Of a stretch of 64,000 nt of DNA, positions 33,811 to 42,229 are shown one piece after another (within the stretch, counting starts at the first letter, position 1; every line of letters begins with the position of its first letter). Position numbers and translations under genes: made by a program. Under the pieces are notes generated by a model. The model had not been told where the DNA came from, did no database searches, and worked only from the letters and a program-made list of their open reading frames with translations. This DNA comes from Streptomyces griseus. GTDB taxonomy: Bacteria; Actinomycetota; Actinomycetes; Streptomycetales; Streptomycetaceae. The stretch is from positions 1-64,000 of the forward strand of contig MUNB01000073.1 in the NCBI GenBank assembly GCA_002154345.1, in the 5' to 3' direction.

Positions 33811-35329
33811 GTTCCCCGGCCGGGCCCGGGGCCGCCCACAGCTCGGCGAACCGGTCGAGCAGCCCGGCCGCCGCCGCCACATCGTCCGTCAGAGGCCGGT
33901 CGGCGGCCTCCGCGTCGAGCACCGAGGCCGCCAGCTCGAAGGCGCGGCCGACCGGCAGCTCCGGGTCGAGCCGCAGCTCGCGCTGGCGCAACGCCCGGAC
34001 GGCCGCGACGAGTTCGCAGCCCACGACGAGCCGGAACGCCTCGCACGCCCGCAGGGTCTGACGCGCCGCCAGTGACGCGAAGCTGGCCTGCTCCTCGACG
34101 CCCCGCGAGAGCACGGCGTGACCGAGCGAGGCGGGCGCGGAGTAGGCCCGCAGATCACCGAGGGCCGCACCGGCCGCGTATTCGAGGATCATCACGCCCG
34201 AGGACGCCGGCTCGCCGTCCGCGAGGAACGGCCGCAGCCGGGTGAAGCCCGGTTCGTTGAGCGTCGAGAGGCGGGAGGTGGACAGCCGGGCCACCTGGGT
34301 CACCGCGAGCCTGAAGTGGTCCAGCGACAGAGCGAGTTGGGCGAGGTAGAAGCCGCCGTGATGGTAGGCGGCCATATCGTCCGCCGAGATCAGCGGGTTC
34401 TCGGCGGCCGCGTTGATCTCGACCGCGAGGACCTCTTCGAGCGCGTCCGCCGCGTCGTGCGCGGGCCCGTGGATCTGCGGCAGACAGCGGAAGCCGTACG
34501 GGTCCTGAATCCGACCCAGCGGCGGGGTGGGTCGGTCGGGGGCGCCGAGCAGCAGGCGCATCCGCTCCGCGACCGCGTACGAACCGGCGTGCCGCCGCGC
34601 CTCGTGGACGGGCAGCGCGTAGGCCTCGTAACTGCCGTCGATCGCCATCAGGGACAGGGCCGCCACCACCTGGGTCGCGCCGATCAGGGCGCGCAGCTCC
34701 TGCAGGGCGAGGGCGGACTGGCCGAGGGTGAGGGCGTTGCTGCTGATCAGGGCGAGGGCGTCGTTGTTGTCGAGAGGCTGGGGTTCGGGGGCGGTTCCCG
34801 TGCCCTGCCAGGGATGTTCGCCCGCCAGGGCAAGGCCCATCTGCGCGAGCGCGGCGATGTCGCCGGTGCCGACCGAGCCGAATTCGTTGACCTTCGGGTA
34901 GGCGCCGGTCTCCAGGGCCTCGCAGAGCGCGGTGACGACGGTCGGGCGCAGGCCGGCGCCACCGGCGAGGAGCTGGTTGGCGCGGACGGCGAGCATGGCG
35001 CGGACCTGACGTGCCGGCAGCTCCTCGCCGATCGCTCCGGCATGGCTGCGCAGCAGGCGCAGACCGTGGTCGGCGGCCGCCTCGGTGGGCACGGACTCAT
35101 TCCGGTTCGCGCCCACGCCGGTGGAGCGGCCGTAGACACGGCCCCACGAAGCGATCTCCCTGGCGGCGTTCCAGGAGTCCTCGACGCGCTTCAAGCCCTC
35201 GGTCGCCGGAACCGGCCTGGCGATGGATTCGGCCATGCGTACGACATCTGCGACCATCAGTCGGCGGCCGTCGAGGACGACGATCGCACTGGCGTCTTCG
35301 GCCACCCTGTCCGAGATATGAGACGACAT
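33800..35329 (-). CDS. histidine/aromatic ammonia-lyase-fold enzyme lacking the MIO triad
   Basis: 509 residues along the whole HAL/PAL fold. Conserved: catalytic Tyr66 in VYGRSTGVGANRN, QDPYGFRCLPQIHG (about 275-288) and AAAENPLIS. At the cofactor loop, where HAL reads GSVGASGDLAPLAH, this protein reads GSVGTGDIAALAQ (from residue 151): the Ala-Ser-Gly triad that cyclises to MIO is gone and the loop is one residue shorter. The usual NGTQ region reads ISSNAL. It therefore cannot be a normal histidase. Ergothionase, which expels trimethylamine, is a HAL-fold lyase said to work without MIO; a similar 1,2-elimination of a good leaving group is plausible. Divergent from a quaternary-amine ABC importer. 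ATG at 35329 is preferred over TTG at 35338. Confidence 0.85.
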   Translation of the reverse strand: MSSHISDRVAEDASAIVVLDGRRLMVADVVRMAESIARPVPATEGLKRVEDSWNAAREIASWGRVYGRSTGVGANRNESVPTEAAADHGLRLLRSHAGAIGEELPARQVRAMLAVRANQLLAGGAGLRPTVVTALCEALETGAYPKVNEFGSVGTGDIAALAQMGLALAGEHPWQGTGTAPEPQPLDNNDALALISSNALTLGQSALALQELRALIGATQVVAALSLMAIDGSYEAYALPVHEARRHAGSYAVAERMRLLLGAPDRPTPPLGRIQDPYGFRCLPQIHGPAHDAADALEEVLAVEINAAAENPLISADDMAAYHHGGFYLAQLALSLDHFRLAVTQVARLSTSRLSTLNEPGFTRLRPFLADGEPASSGVMILEYAAGAALGDLRAYSAPASLGHAVLSRGVEEQASFASLAARQTLRACEAFRLVVGCELVAAVRALRQRELRLDPELPVGRAFELAASVLDAEAADRPLTDDVAAAAGLLDRFAELWAAPGPAGEPGP

Positions 35330-35411
35330 CAGTGACAATTCCTCCTCGATCAGGCGCTACGTCTTGCCCTACGGCCACTCGTTACCAGGGATTTACGCCT
35401 GAGCGGCGACG

Positions 35412-35460
35412 ACCTATTGACAACCTATTCAGTCACCGAGAACTCTGCATGATGATATGC
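35412..35460. promoter_or_regulatory. AT-rich intergenic element with direct repeats before the ABC importer
   Basis: ACCTATT occurs twice, at 35412-35418 and 35423-35429, 11 bases apart (one helical turn). TTGACA at 35417-35422 matches a -35 box, but no convincing -10 box stands 16-18 bases away. GCAT-GATGAT-ATGC lies at 35447-35460. The region separates the lyase (start 35329) and importer (start 35481) and probably holds divergent promoters and a regulator site. Confidence 0.4.
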
Positions 35461-35480
35461 AGCCGGGCAAGGGACTCCTC

Positions 35481-36530
35481 ATGATCCAATTCGACAAGGC
35501 CCACAAGCGCTTCCCGAACGGCACGACCGCGGTGCACGACCTCACGCTCGACCTGCCGGAAGGGGGCGTGACCGTCCTCGTCGGATCTTCCGGTTGCGGC
35601 AAGACGACCACGCTCCGCATGATCAACCGGATGGTCGAGCCGACCTCCGGGACGATCAGGGTGGGCGGCAAGGACGTCCTGGAACAGGACGCCGCCGAGC
35701 TGCGCCGCTCCATCGGCTACGTCATCCAGCAGTCCGGGCTCTTCCCGCACCGGACCGTCCTGGACAACATCGCGACCGTACCGCTGCTGCTCGGCTGGGG
35801 CCGCAGAAAGGCGCGGGCACGGGCGGCGGAGCTGCTGGAGACGGTCGGCCTCGCCGCCGACGCGGGGAAGCGGTACCCGCACCAGCTCTCCGGCGGCCAG
35901 CAGCAGCGCGTCGGCGTGGCCCGCGCACTCGCCGCGGACCCGCCGGTCCTCCTGATGGACGAGCCCTTCGGCGCCGTCGACCCGGTGGTCCGCACCCAGC
36001 TGCAGGACGAACTGCTGCGCCTACAGCGGGAGTTGAACAAGACCATCGTCTTCGTCACGCACGACATCGACGAGGCCGTACGGCTCGGGGACCGGATAGC
36101 CGTCTTCCGTACCGGCGGCCATCTCGTGCAGTGCGCCGCCCCCGCCGAACTGCTGGCCCGTCCGGCAGACGCGTTCGTCGCGGACTTCCTCGGCGCGGAG
36201 CGCGGCCTGAAGCTGCTGTCCCTGACGACGCTCGAAGAGGTCGCCCAGGGCCCCGCCCCCGAAGGCGGCCGCTGGCGGCTCGCCCTCGACTCCGCCCGCA
36301 GGCCGCTGGCCTGGCGCGACAGCGAGAGCAAGGGCGACGCCGAGATACCCGTCCGGCCGCTGCGGGACACCGACTCGCTGCTCTCCGCGCTCAACGAGTC
36401 GATCGCCGCGCCGAGCGGCCTGGTCGCCCGGGTCGACGCGGACGGCGTCCTCACCGGCGTCACCTCCCGCGAGGACATCCACGAGCGCGCGGGCCAGGTA
36501 CACAGCGCGGCGAGCACGGTGGCCGCATGA
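35481..36530 (+). CDS. quaternary-amine (OpuC/ProU-type) ABC transporter ATP-binding protein
   Basis: 349 residues. Walker A GSSGCGKTT, Q loop VIQQSGLFPH, signature LSGGQQQR, Walker B VLLMDEPFGAVDP and switch His in FVTHDIDEA. The Pro-Phe-Gly-Ala-Val-Asp-Pro string and the C-terminal CBS-like tail (about 260-349, RPLRDTDSLLSAL to GVTSREDI) are typical of glycine betaine/choline/carnitine importers. ATG at 35481 has AAGGGA upstream; ATG at 35457 is an alternative eight codons longer. Its stop overlaps the next start (ATGA). Confidence 0.9.
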   Translation: MIQFDKAHKRFPNGTTAVHDLTLDLPEGGVTVLVGSSGCGKTTTLRMINRMVEPTSGTIRVGGKDVLEQDAAELRRSIGYVIQQSGLFPHRTVLDNIATVPLLLGWGRRKARARAAELLETVGLAADAGKRYPHQLSGGQQQRVGVARALAADPPVLLMDEPFGAVDPVVRTQLQDELLRLQRELNKTIVFVTHDIDEAVRLGDRIAVFRTGGHLVQCAAPAELLARPADAFVADFLGAERGLKLLSLTTLEEVAQGPAPEGGRWRLALDSARRPLAWRDSESKGDAEIPVRPLRDTDSLLSALNESIAAPSGLVARVDADGVLTGVTSREDIHERAGQVHSAASTVAA

Positions 36531-37177
36531 GCGTCGACTGGTCGTGGATAGCCGACCACACCGACGATCTCACCACCCTGACGCTCACCCACCTCCAGGC
36601 CGCGCTGACCGCCGTACTCCTCGGCCTGCTGATCTCGCTCCCGCTGGCCGTGCTGGCCCACCGGGTGCGCAGGCTGCGCGGGCTCCTCCTCGGCCTGTCG
36701 AACGTCCTGTTCACCATTCCGTCCATCGCCGTCTTCGTGCTCCTCCTGCCGGTCAGCGGACTCACCCGCACCACCACCGTCATCGGCCTGACGATCTACA
36801 CGCTGGTCGTGCTCCTGCGGAACACCGTCGAGGGCCTGGACTCCGTCCCCACCCGGACGAAGGAAGCCGCGAAGGCGATGGGCGCCCGGCCGCTGCGCAC
36901 CCTGCTCACCGTCGAACTGCCCCTCGCCCTCCCCGTGATCATGGCGGGCGTACGGATCGCGACGGTGATGGCGATCTCCCTGGTCTCCGTGGCCACGTAC
37001 ATCGGCGACGGCGGACTCGGACAGCTCTTCACCGACGGGTTCCAGCGCAACTTCCCCACCCCCGTCATCGTCGGCGTCGTCCTGACCCTGCTCCTCGCGA
37101 TCGTCGCGGACGCCCTGCTCGTCACCCTCCAGTACGTCCTGACGCCGTGGACCCGCCGGCAGAAGCAGGGGGCCTGA
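36527..37177 (+). CDS. quaternary-amine ABC transporter permease 1
   Basis: 216 residues with about five to six membrane helices of the OpuCB/ProW family. After SVDWSWIADHTDDL, helix 1 is LTAVLLGLLISLPLAVLA. The EAA-like cytoplasmic loop TKEAAKAMGARPLRTLLTVE contacts the ATPase. Translationally coupled to the ATPase gene. Pairs with the second permease four bases downstream to form the translocation pore. Confidence 0.9.
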   Translation: MSVDWSWIADHTDDLTTLTLTHLQAALTAVLLGLLISLPLAVLAHRVRRLRGLLLGLSNVLFTIPSIAVFVLLLPVSGLTRTTTVIGLTIYTLVVLLRNTVEGLDSVPTRTKEAAKAMGARPLRTLLTVELPLALPVIMAGVRIATVMAISLVSVATYIGDGGLGQLFTDGFQRNFPTPVIVGVVLTLLLAIVADALLVTLQYVLTPWTRRQKQGA

Positions 37178-37181
37178 CCTC

Positions 37182-37859
37182 ATGTACGAACTCCTCAAGG
37201 GCCTCGGCTCGTGGCTGGTCAGCGGTGAGCAGTGGACCGGCTCCGACGGCATCGGGCACCGCCTCGCCGAACACCTCCAGTACTCGCTGCTCGCCACCCT
37301 CGTCGCCGCCGCCATCGCCCTGCCGGTCGGTCTGCTCATCGGACACACCGGACGCGGCGCGTTCATCGCCATCAACCTGTCGAGCTTCGGGCGGGCGCTG
37401 CCCACGGTCGGCCTGGTGGTCCTCGTCTTCCTCGCCAGCGGTCTGTCGATGTGGCCGGTCTACATCGCCCTGGTGGCGCTGGCGGTCCCGTCCATCGTCA
37501 CCAACACCTACGCCGGAATGACGGCGGTCGACCCCGAGGTGCGGGACGCGGCACGCGGCCAGGGCATGCGCCGGCACCAGGTCCTCCTCCAGGTCGAACT
37601 GCCCCTCGCGCTGCCCCTGATCATGACCGGGCTCCGGCTCGCGCTCATCCAGGTCGTCGCGACGGCGACCATCGCCGCGTACGTCTCCTTCGGCGGGCTC
37701 GGCCGGTACGTCTTCGACGGGCTGGCCCAGCGCGACCTCGTGCAGGTGCTCGGCGGCGCCGTGCTCGTGGCGGTCGTCGCCGTCGTCCTCGATCTCGCGC
37801 TCTCCGCGCTCCAGCGCGCCCTTTTCCGCCACCGCCCCGCCACGCAGGCCCAGGCCTAG
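37182..37859 (+). CDS. quaternary-amine ABC transporter permease 2
   Basis: 225 residues, OpuCD-like. Membrane helices start around LLATLVAAAIALPVGLLIG; the EAA-like loop is DAARGQGMRRHQVLLQVELP. The paired permeases differ enough to be old duplicates. Four bases separate it from permease 1 and eight from the binding protein gene. Together they form a complete importer. Confidence 0.9.
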   Translation: MYELLKGLGSWLVSGEQWTGSDGIGHRLAEHLQYSLLATLVAAAIALPVGLLIGHTGRGAFIAINLSSFGRALPTVGLVVLVFLASGLSMWPVYIALVALAVPSIVTNTYAGMTAVDPEVRDAARGQGMRRHQVLLQVELPLALPLIMTGLRLALIQVVATATIAAYVSFGGLGRYVFDGLAQRDLVQVLGGAVLVAVVAVVLDLALSALQRALFRHRPATQAQA

Positions 37860-37867
37860 GAGCCCCC

Positions 37868-38800
37868 ATGAACCGCAGAACTCTCCTCGGCGGACTCTTC
37901 GCCGCCGCCACCGTCCCCGCGCTGGCCTCCTGCAGCAGCGGCATCACCTCCCTCGACGGAGACGGCGCCGGCGGCGGGGGCGGCGGCTCCAGCGAGGGCG
38001 GCGTCACGATCGGCACCGCCAACTTCACCGAGAACCAGGTCCTCGGCCACCTCTACGCCGCCGCCCTCGAAGCGGCCGGGGTGAAGACCCAGGTCCGCCC
38101 CAACCTGGGCACCCGCGAGATCCTCATCCCCGCGCTCAAGGGCGGCGACATCGATCTGCTGCCCGAGTACCAGGGCGCGCTGCTGCACTACCTCGACGCC
38201 GGGGCCACCGCCACGGAGGAGGGCACGATGCAGAACGCCCTCGCGATGCTGCTGCCGCGCGGCCTGCAGATCCTCCCGTACGGCGAGGCGGAGAACGCCG
38301 ACGCGTTCGTCGTGACCAAGGAGACCGCCGACGCGTACGGGCTGAAGTCCCTGGCCGACCTGGCGAAGCACAACGGCAAGCTCGTCATCGGTGCTGCGCC
38401 CGAGGTCAAGAAGCGCACGGTGGGCTCGGTGGGTCTCAAGGAGGTCTACGGCGTGGAGTTCAAGGAGTTCAAGTCCCTCGACTCCTCGGGTCCGCTGGTC
38501 AAGGGAGCCCTCAGGAAGGGCGATGTGGACGTGGCGAACCTGTTCACCACCGACACCGACATCGCCGCCGAGGGCTGGGTCGTCCTCACCGACCCCAAGA
38601 ACCTCATCCCCGGCCAGCACGTCGTGCCGCTCATCGCCGACCGCAAGGCCGACTCGACGGTCCGCAAGGCGCTCGCCCGCCTCGGGTCCGTCCTGACGAC
38701 GAAGGACCTCACCGAGCTCAACCGCCTGGTGGACAAGGACCGCAAGGACCCCGAGGACGTCGCGAACGACTGGGCGGCCGAGCACGGCATCAGGAAGTAG
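37868..38800 (+). CDS. quaternary-amine-binding lipoprotein (OpuAC/ProX-like)
   Basis: 310 residues. Signal peptide MNRRTLLGGLFAAATVPALA with twin Arg and lipobox Leu-Ala-Ser-Cys (Cys22), so a surface lipoprotein, perhaps Tat-exported. A Gly/Ser linker precedes the binding domain (about 50-310): GTANFTENQVLGHLYAAAL, DIDLLPEYQGALLHYL, and PGQHVVPLIAD near the end, as in OpuCC and related choline, betaine or ergothioneine binders. The ligand cage (aromatic residues for a trimethylammonium group) cannot be resolved without a structure. Confidence 0.9.
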   Translation: MNRRTLLGGLFAAATVPALASCSSGITSLDGDGAGGGGGGSSEGGVTIGTANFTENQVLGHLYAAALEAAGVKTQVRPNLGTREILIPALKGGDIDLLPEYQGALLHYLDAGATATEEGTMQNALAMLLPRGLQILPYGEAENADAFVVTKETADAYGLKSLADLAKHNGKLVIGAAPEVKKRTVGSVGLKEVYGVEFKEFKSLDSSGPLVKGALRKGDVDVANLFTTDTDIAAEGWVVLTDPKNLIPGQHVVPLIADRKADSTVRKALARLGSVLTTKDLTELNRLVDKDRKDPEDVANDWAAEHGIRK

Positions 38801-38869
38801 CCGCCTCGGGCCGGCAGTCGCCGGCCCGGGCGGGCGGTACCACCCCACCGAGAGACCAGGAGCCGCGTC

Positions 38870-40279
38870 ATGGCAGCCGAAGACCTGGTGGAGCGCCGCT
38901 CCATCGACGTCGTCCCGGACGGCGAACGGCACGGGACGGCGTTCAGTCAGTTCACCCTCTGGCTCGGCGCCAACCTCCAGATCACCGCGGTCGTCACGGG
39001 CGCGCTCGCCGTCGTCTCCGGCGGCGACGTGGTGTGGTCGGTCGTCGGCCTGCTCCTGGGCAATGTGCTCGGCGGCGCCGTCATGGCCCTGCACTCCGCA
39101 CAGGGCCCGAAGCTGGGTCTGCCCCAGATGATCCAGTCCCGGGCCCAGTTCGGGGTGAAGGGCGCGGTCGTCCCGCTGCTGCTGGTCATCCTCATGTACG
39201 TGGGGTTCTTCGCGAGCGGCAGTGTGCTGGCCGGCCAGGCGACGGCTCGGCTCATGCACACGGACGACTCCACCGGCATCGTCGTCTTCGCGGTCGTCAC
39301 GGCCGTGATGGCGGCGGTCGGCTACCGCGTGATCCATCTCCTGGGGCGGGTGGCGAGCGTGGTCTGCGCGCTGGCCTTCGTCTATCTGGGCATCCGGCTG
39401 CTGGACCGGGTGGACCTCTCCGCACTGCTCGCCGACGCGCGCTTCGACCTGCCGATGTTCCTCCTGGCGGTGTCGCTCTCGGCGTCCTGGCAGCTCGCCT
39501 TCGGGCCGTACGTCGCGGACTACTCGCGCTATCTGCCGCGTACGACGTCGGGGCGGTCCACGTTCTGGTGGACGCTGTCGGGGTCGGCCGTCGGCTCGCA
39601 GTGGTCGATGACCTTCGGCGTGCTCGTGGCGGCGACCGCCGGGGAGGCGTTCCTGACGAACCAGGTCGGCTATGTGGTCGGCCTGGGCGGCACGGGGCTG
39701 ATCGCGTCGTTCCTGTACTTCGTGATCGCGCTGGGCAAGCTGACCATCAATGTGCTGAACACCTACGGCGGCTTCATGTCGATGGTGACGAGCATCAGCG
39801 GGTTCCGGGGCCTGCGGACGCTGTCGCCGCGCGGCCGGGCCGTGTACATCGGGCTCATCATGGTGGCGGGGACAGCGCTGGCGCTGCTGGGCAAGGACAG
39901 CTTCCTGACGTCGTTCAAGGACTTCCTGCTGTTCCTGCTGACGTTCTTCACCCCGTGGTCGGCGATCAACCTGGTCGACTACTACCTGATCTCGCGGGAG
40001 CGGTACGACATTCCCGCGCTCTTCGACCCCGGGGCCCGCTACGGCGCCTGGCGCTGGGACGCCCTCACCGTCTACGGCATCGGCATCCTCGCCCAACTCC
40101 CTTTCTTGGTCACGCACTTCTACACGGGCCCGCTGGCGGATCCGCTGGGCGGCGCGGATGTCTCCTGGATCGTGGGCCTCGTGGTCCCGGCGGCCCTGTA
40201 CTGGCTGCTGGCCCGCCGGGACACCCGGCACATCCCGGAGAAGACGCTCTACACCCTCGCTTCCCCGTACGAGAATTGA
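38870..40279 (+). CDS. NCS1-family purine/cytosine-type permease
   Basis: 469 residues with about 12 membrane helices. NCS1 features: LWLGANLQITAVVTGAL in helix 1 and LAFGPYVADYSRYLP in the middle, the stretch that is characteristic of cytosine/purine permeases. It carries a nucleobase-like or hydantoin-like heterocycle with Na+ or H+. It follows the binding protein by 69 bases on the same strand. If the lyase makes an imidazole acrylate, this protein could move a related heterocycle; that is inference. RBS AGGAGCC before the ATG. Confidence 0.88.
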   Translation: MAAEDLVERRSIDVVPDGERHGTAFSQFTLWLGANLQITAVVTGALAVVSGGDVVWSVVGLLLGNVLGGAVMALHSAQGPKLGLPQMIQSRAQFGVKGAVVPLLLVILMYVGFFASGSVLAGQATARLMHTDDSTGIVVFAVVTAVMAAVGYRVIHLLGRVASVVCALAFVYLGIRLLDRVDLSALLADARFDLPMFLLAVSLSASWQLAFGPYVADYSRYLPRTTSGRSTFWWTLSGSAVGSQWSMTFGVLVAATAGEAFLTNQVGYVVGLGGTGLIASFLYFVIALGKLTINVLNTYGGFMSMVTSISGFRGLRTLSPRGRAVYIGLIMVAGTALALLGKDSFLTSFKDFLLFLLTFFTPWSAINLVDYYLISRERYDIPALFDPGARYGAWRWDALTVYGIGILAQLPFLVTHFYTGPLADPLGGADVSWIVGLVVPAALYWLLARRDTRHIPEKTLYTLASPYEN

Positions 40280-40286
40280 CGGTTCG

Positions 40287-40847
40287 TCACTTTCTGGGGC
40301 CGGTCGCGGCGTAGGCGGCGACTCCGCCGGTCAGCAGTGCGGCGGCGGTCCAGGCGGCGGGCCCCGAGCCGGCCGGGGCCTGCAGCCAGCCCGCGACGCC
40401 GCCCGGGTCCGGTGGCGCGAAGAGCGTGACGGCGGGCCAGCCGACGACCGGAGTCCAGGCGTACGTCGCGCCGAACAGGACGGCCCCGAGTGCGGCCAGT
40501 CCGGTCAGCCCGGCGGCGTCCCGGAGCAGGAACGCCGCCGTCACCGGCTCCCGCCCCGCCGACTGCGCCGCCAGGAGTACGAGGGTGACGGCGGCGGCGA
40601 TCAGCAGAACGTGGGCCGCCCGGAGCGGGGCCCAGCGGATCGCCGCGGTCCGGTCCAGGGCGGCGTCCTGGCCGCCGAGCCCGGGGGCCGCCGCGGCCAC
40701 GGCGGCCGCCACGGCGAGGACGGTCAGCCGGGGGTCGGCGGCGCCGTCGCCCGCCGCCGCCACCCCGAACAGGGCCGCCGACGCGAGGAGCGCCCCCGTG
40801 GCGGCCGGGGCGCGCCGCGACCGCGCGTACAGCAGGAGCCCGTTCAT
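40287..40847 (-). CDS. small integral membrane protein of the ABC cluster
   Basis: 186 residues, Ala/Leu-rich, with about five hydrophobic segments ([83 protein letters not shown]). No family recognised. The start codon shares one base with the stop of the larger membrane gene upstream (TGATG), so it is translationally coupled and likely part of the same exporter complex. Converges on the NCS1 gene seven bases away. Confidence 0.75.
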   Translation of the reverse strand: MNGLLLYARSRRAPAATGALLASAALFGVAAAGDGAADPRLTVLAVAAAVAAAAPGLGGQDAALDRTAAIRWAPLRAAHVLLIAAAVTLVLLAAQSAGREPVTAAFLLRDAAGLTGLAALGAVLFGATYAWTPVVGWPAVTLFAPPDPGGVAGWLQAPAGSGPAAWTAAALLTGGVAAYAATGPRK

Positions 40848-42229
40848 CACCGTGCTCCCCCGGCCAGTTCCTCGGCCCAGGTGAACTCGCAGCGAAGAGC
40901 GGCCTCGCGCACCTCGGCGGCCCGGTTGCGCTGCCGCTCCGGGGAGAGCGCCGAAAACTCCTTCCACGTCTTGCGCAGGGAGGCGCGGTGGGCGTCGCGG
41001 TCGTACACATCGGCCTCGATCGGCCGGAACGTACCGAGCGCCCAGCTCGCCAGCACGCTCTGCACCACGAGCACCCCGTCGCCGCCGAACTCCCGTGAGC
41101 TGAGGGCCCGGCAGCTCGGCACGAGGCCCTCGCCGACGAGCCGGCGCAGCAGTTGGTCGCCCTCGGCTCCGCCGATCTGCGGGTCCTCGAAGTTCACGAG
41201 CACCGATCCGGCGTCGAGCCGGCGGTCCGCGCCGACGGCCCGGAGCGCGGTCTCCTCGCGTACCCGGTGTGGCGCCACGTCGCCGAGCGCGGTGTCCAGG
41301 ACGTCCAGTGCCCGGGCGGCGGTCGGGGCGAGCGCTTCCAGTCGCGGGCGCTGCAACTCCGTTACGCACACCCGGCCTTCGCAGACCTGCGCGGCGGCCG
41401 CCGGGTCAACGCGGTAGCTGCCGCGCGCGTCGCCGGGCAGCACCAGCAGCGCCAGGGCCGCTCCGGCGAGGACGGGCACGACGGACAGCAGCCTGCCGCG
41501 CGTGTTCCGGGCGCCGAGCAGGGCGAAGCCGGTGGCGAGCAGGCCGAGGAACCACAGGCTCTGGCCCAGGTGCACCGATCCGGTGAGGGTCAGCAGGGCC
41601 TGACGCGGTTCGGCGACGGCCGGTGAGAGCTGCGAGAACAGATGCGATCCGACCCGGGCGGTGGGCAGTTCGCTGTCGCCCTGCTGCATCAGCAGGACGT
41701 TCGCCGCGAGGAACAGGACCGCCAGGGCGGGCGGGGTCAGCGGTGACGGCAGGGCCCGTGCCACCCCCATGCCGAACACGCCGGCGGCCACCAGGGCGAG
41801 CAGCGCGACCGCCGAGATCGGCAGCCAGCCCAGGTGGGTGTACGAGGCCGGGCCGAGCGCCACCAGGACGCCGCCGCACACCAGCAGGGCGCCGAAGCCG
41901 GTCACCAGCGCCACGGCGATCGCCGTGGCCGGGGTCGCGGCGCGCTGCCAGCCGGGCCTCGGTGTGGTGGCCAGCAGTTCCGGCATCCGGGAGCGGTGGT
42001 CGCGCAGGCCGTACAGGGCTCCGATTCCGGCGGCCACGGGCCACAGATAGGCGAGCAGCACCCGGGTCCACAGGGCCAGCGAGGTCCATTGGCCGGTCCA
42101 TCGGACCGTGCCGCGCCACCAGCTGCCGTCGATGGCGAACAGGAACAGAGAGCCGGCGACGAGCACGGTGAGGCCGGCCCAGAGCGCGGCGGAGCGCAGG
42201 AGTTCAGTGCGCAGGACGCGGAGGTTCAC
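40847..42229 (-). CDS. ABC transporter membrane protein
   Basis: 460 residues. Helix 1 is LWAGLTVLVAGSLFLFAI; about six hydrophobic segments lie in the first 280 residues, followed by a soluble domain (about 290-460) with Cys residues and a Glu/Arg-rich end. GTG at 42229 overlaps the ATPase stop (GTGA). It should be the permease partner of the ATPase at 42226-43035, probably an ABC-2-like exporter. Substrate unknown. Confidence 0.8.
   Translation of the reverse strand: MNLRVLRTELLRSAALWAGLTVLVAGSLFLFAIDGSWWRGTVRWTGQWTSLALWTRVLLAYLWPVAAGIGALYGLRDHRSRMPELLATTPRPGWQRAATPATAIAVALVTGFGALLVCGGVLVALGPASYTHLGWLPISAVALLALVAAGVFGMGVARALPSPLTPPALAVLFLAANVLLMQQGDSELPTARVGSHLFSQLSPAVAEPRQALLTLTGSVHLGQSLWFLGLLATGFALLGARNTRGRLLSVVPVLAGAALALLVLPGDARGSYRVDPAAAAQVCEGRVCVTELQRPRLEALAPTAARALDVLDTALGDVAPHRVREETALRAVGADRRLDAGSVLVNFEDPQIGGAEGDQLLRRLVGEGLVPSCRALSSREFGGDGVLVVQSVLASWALGTFRPIEADVYDRDAHRASLRKTWKEFSALSPERQRNRAAEVREAALRCEFTWAEELAGGAR

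Noticed and set aside
33800..35329. Straight annotation as histidine ammonia-lyase (hutH)
   Set aside because: The MIO-forming triad is absent and no other hut gene is nearby, so histidine degradation is not supported.
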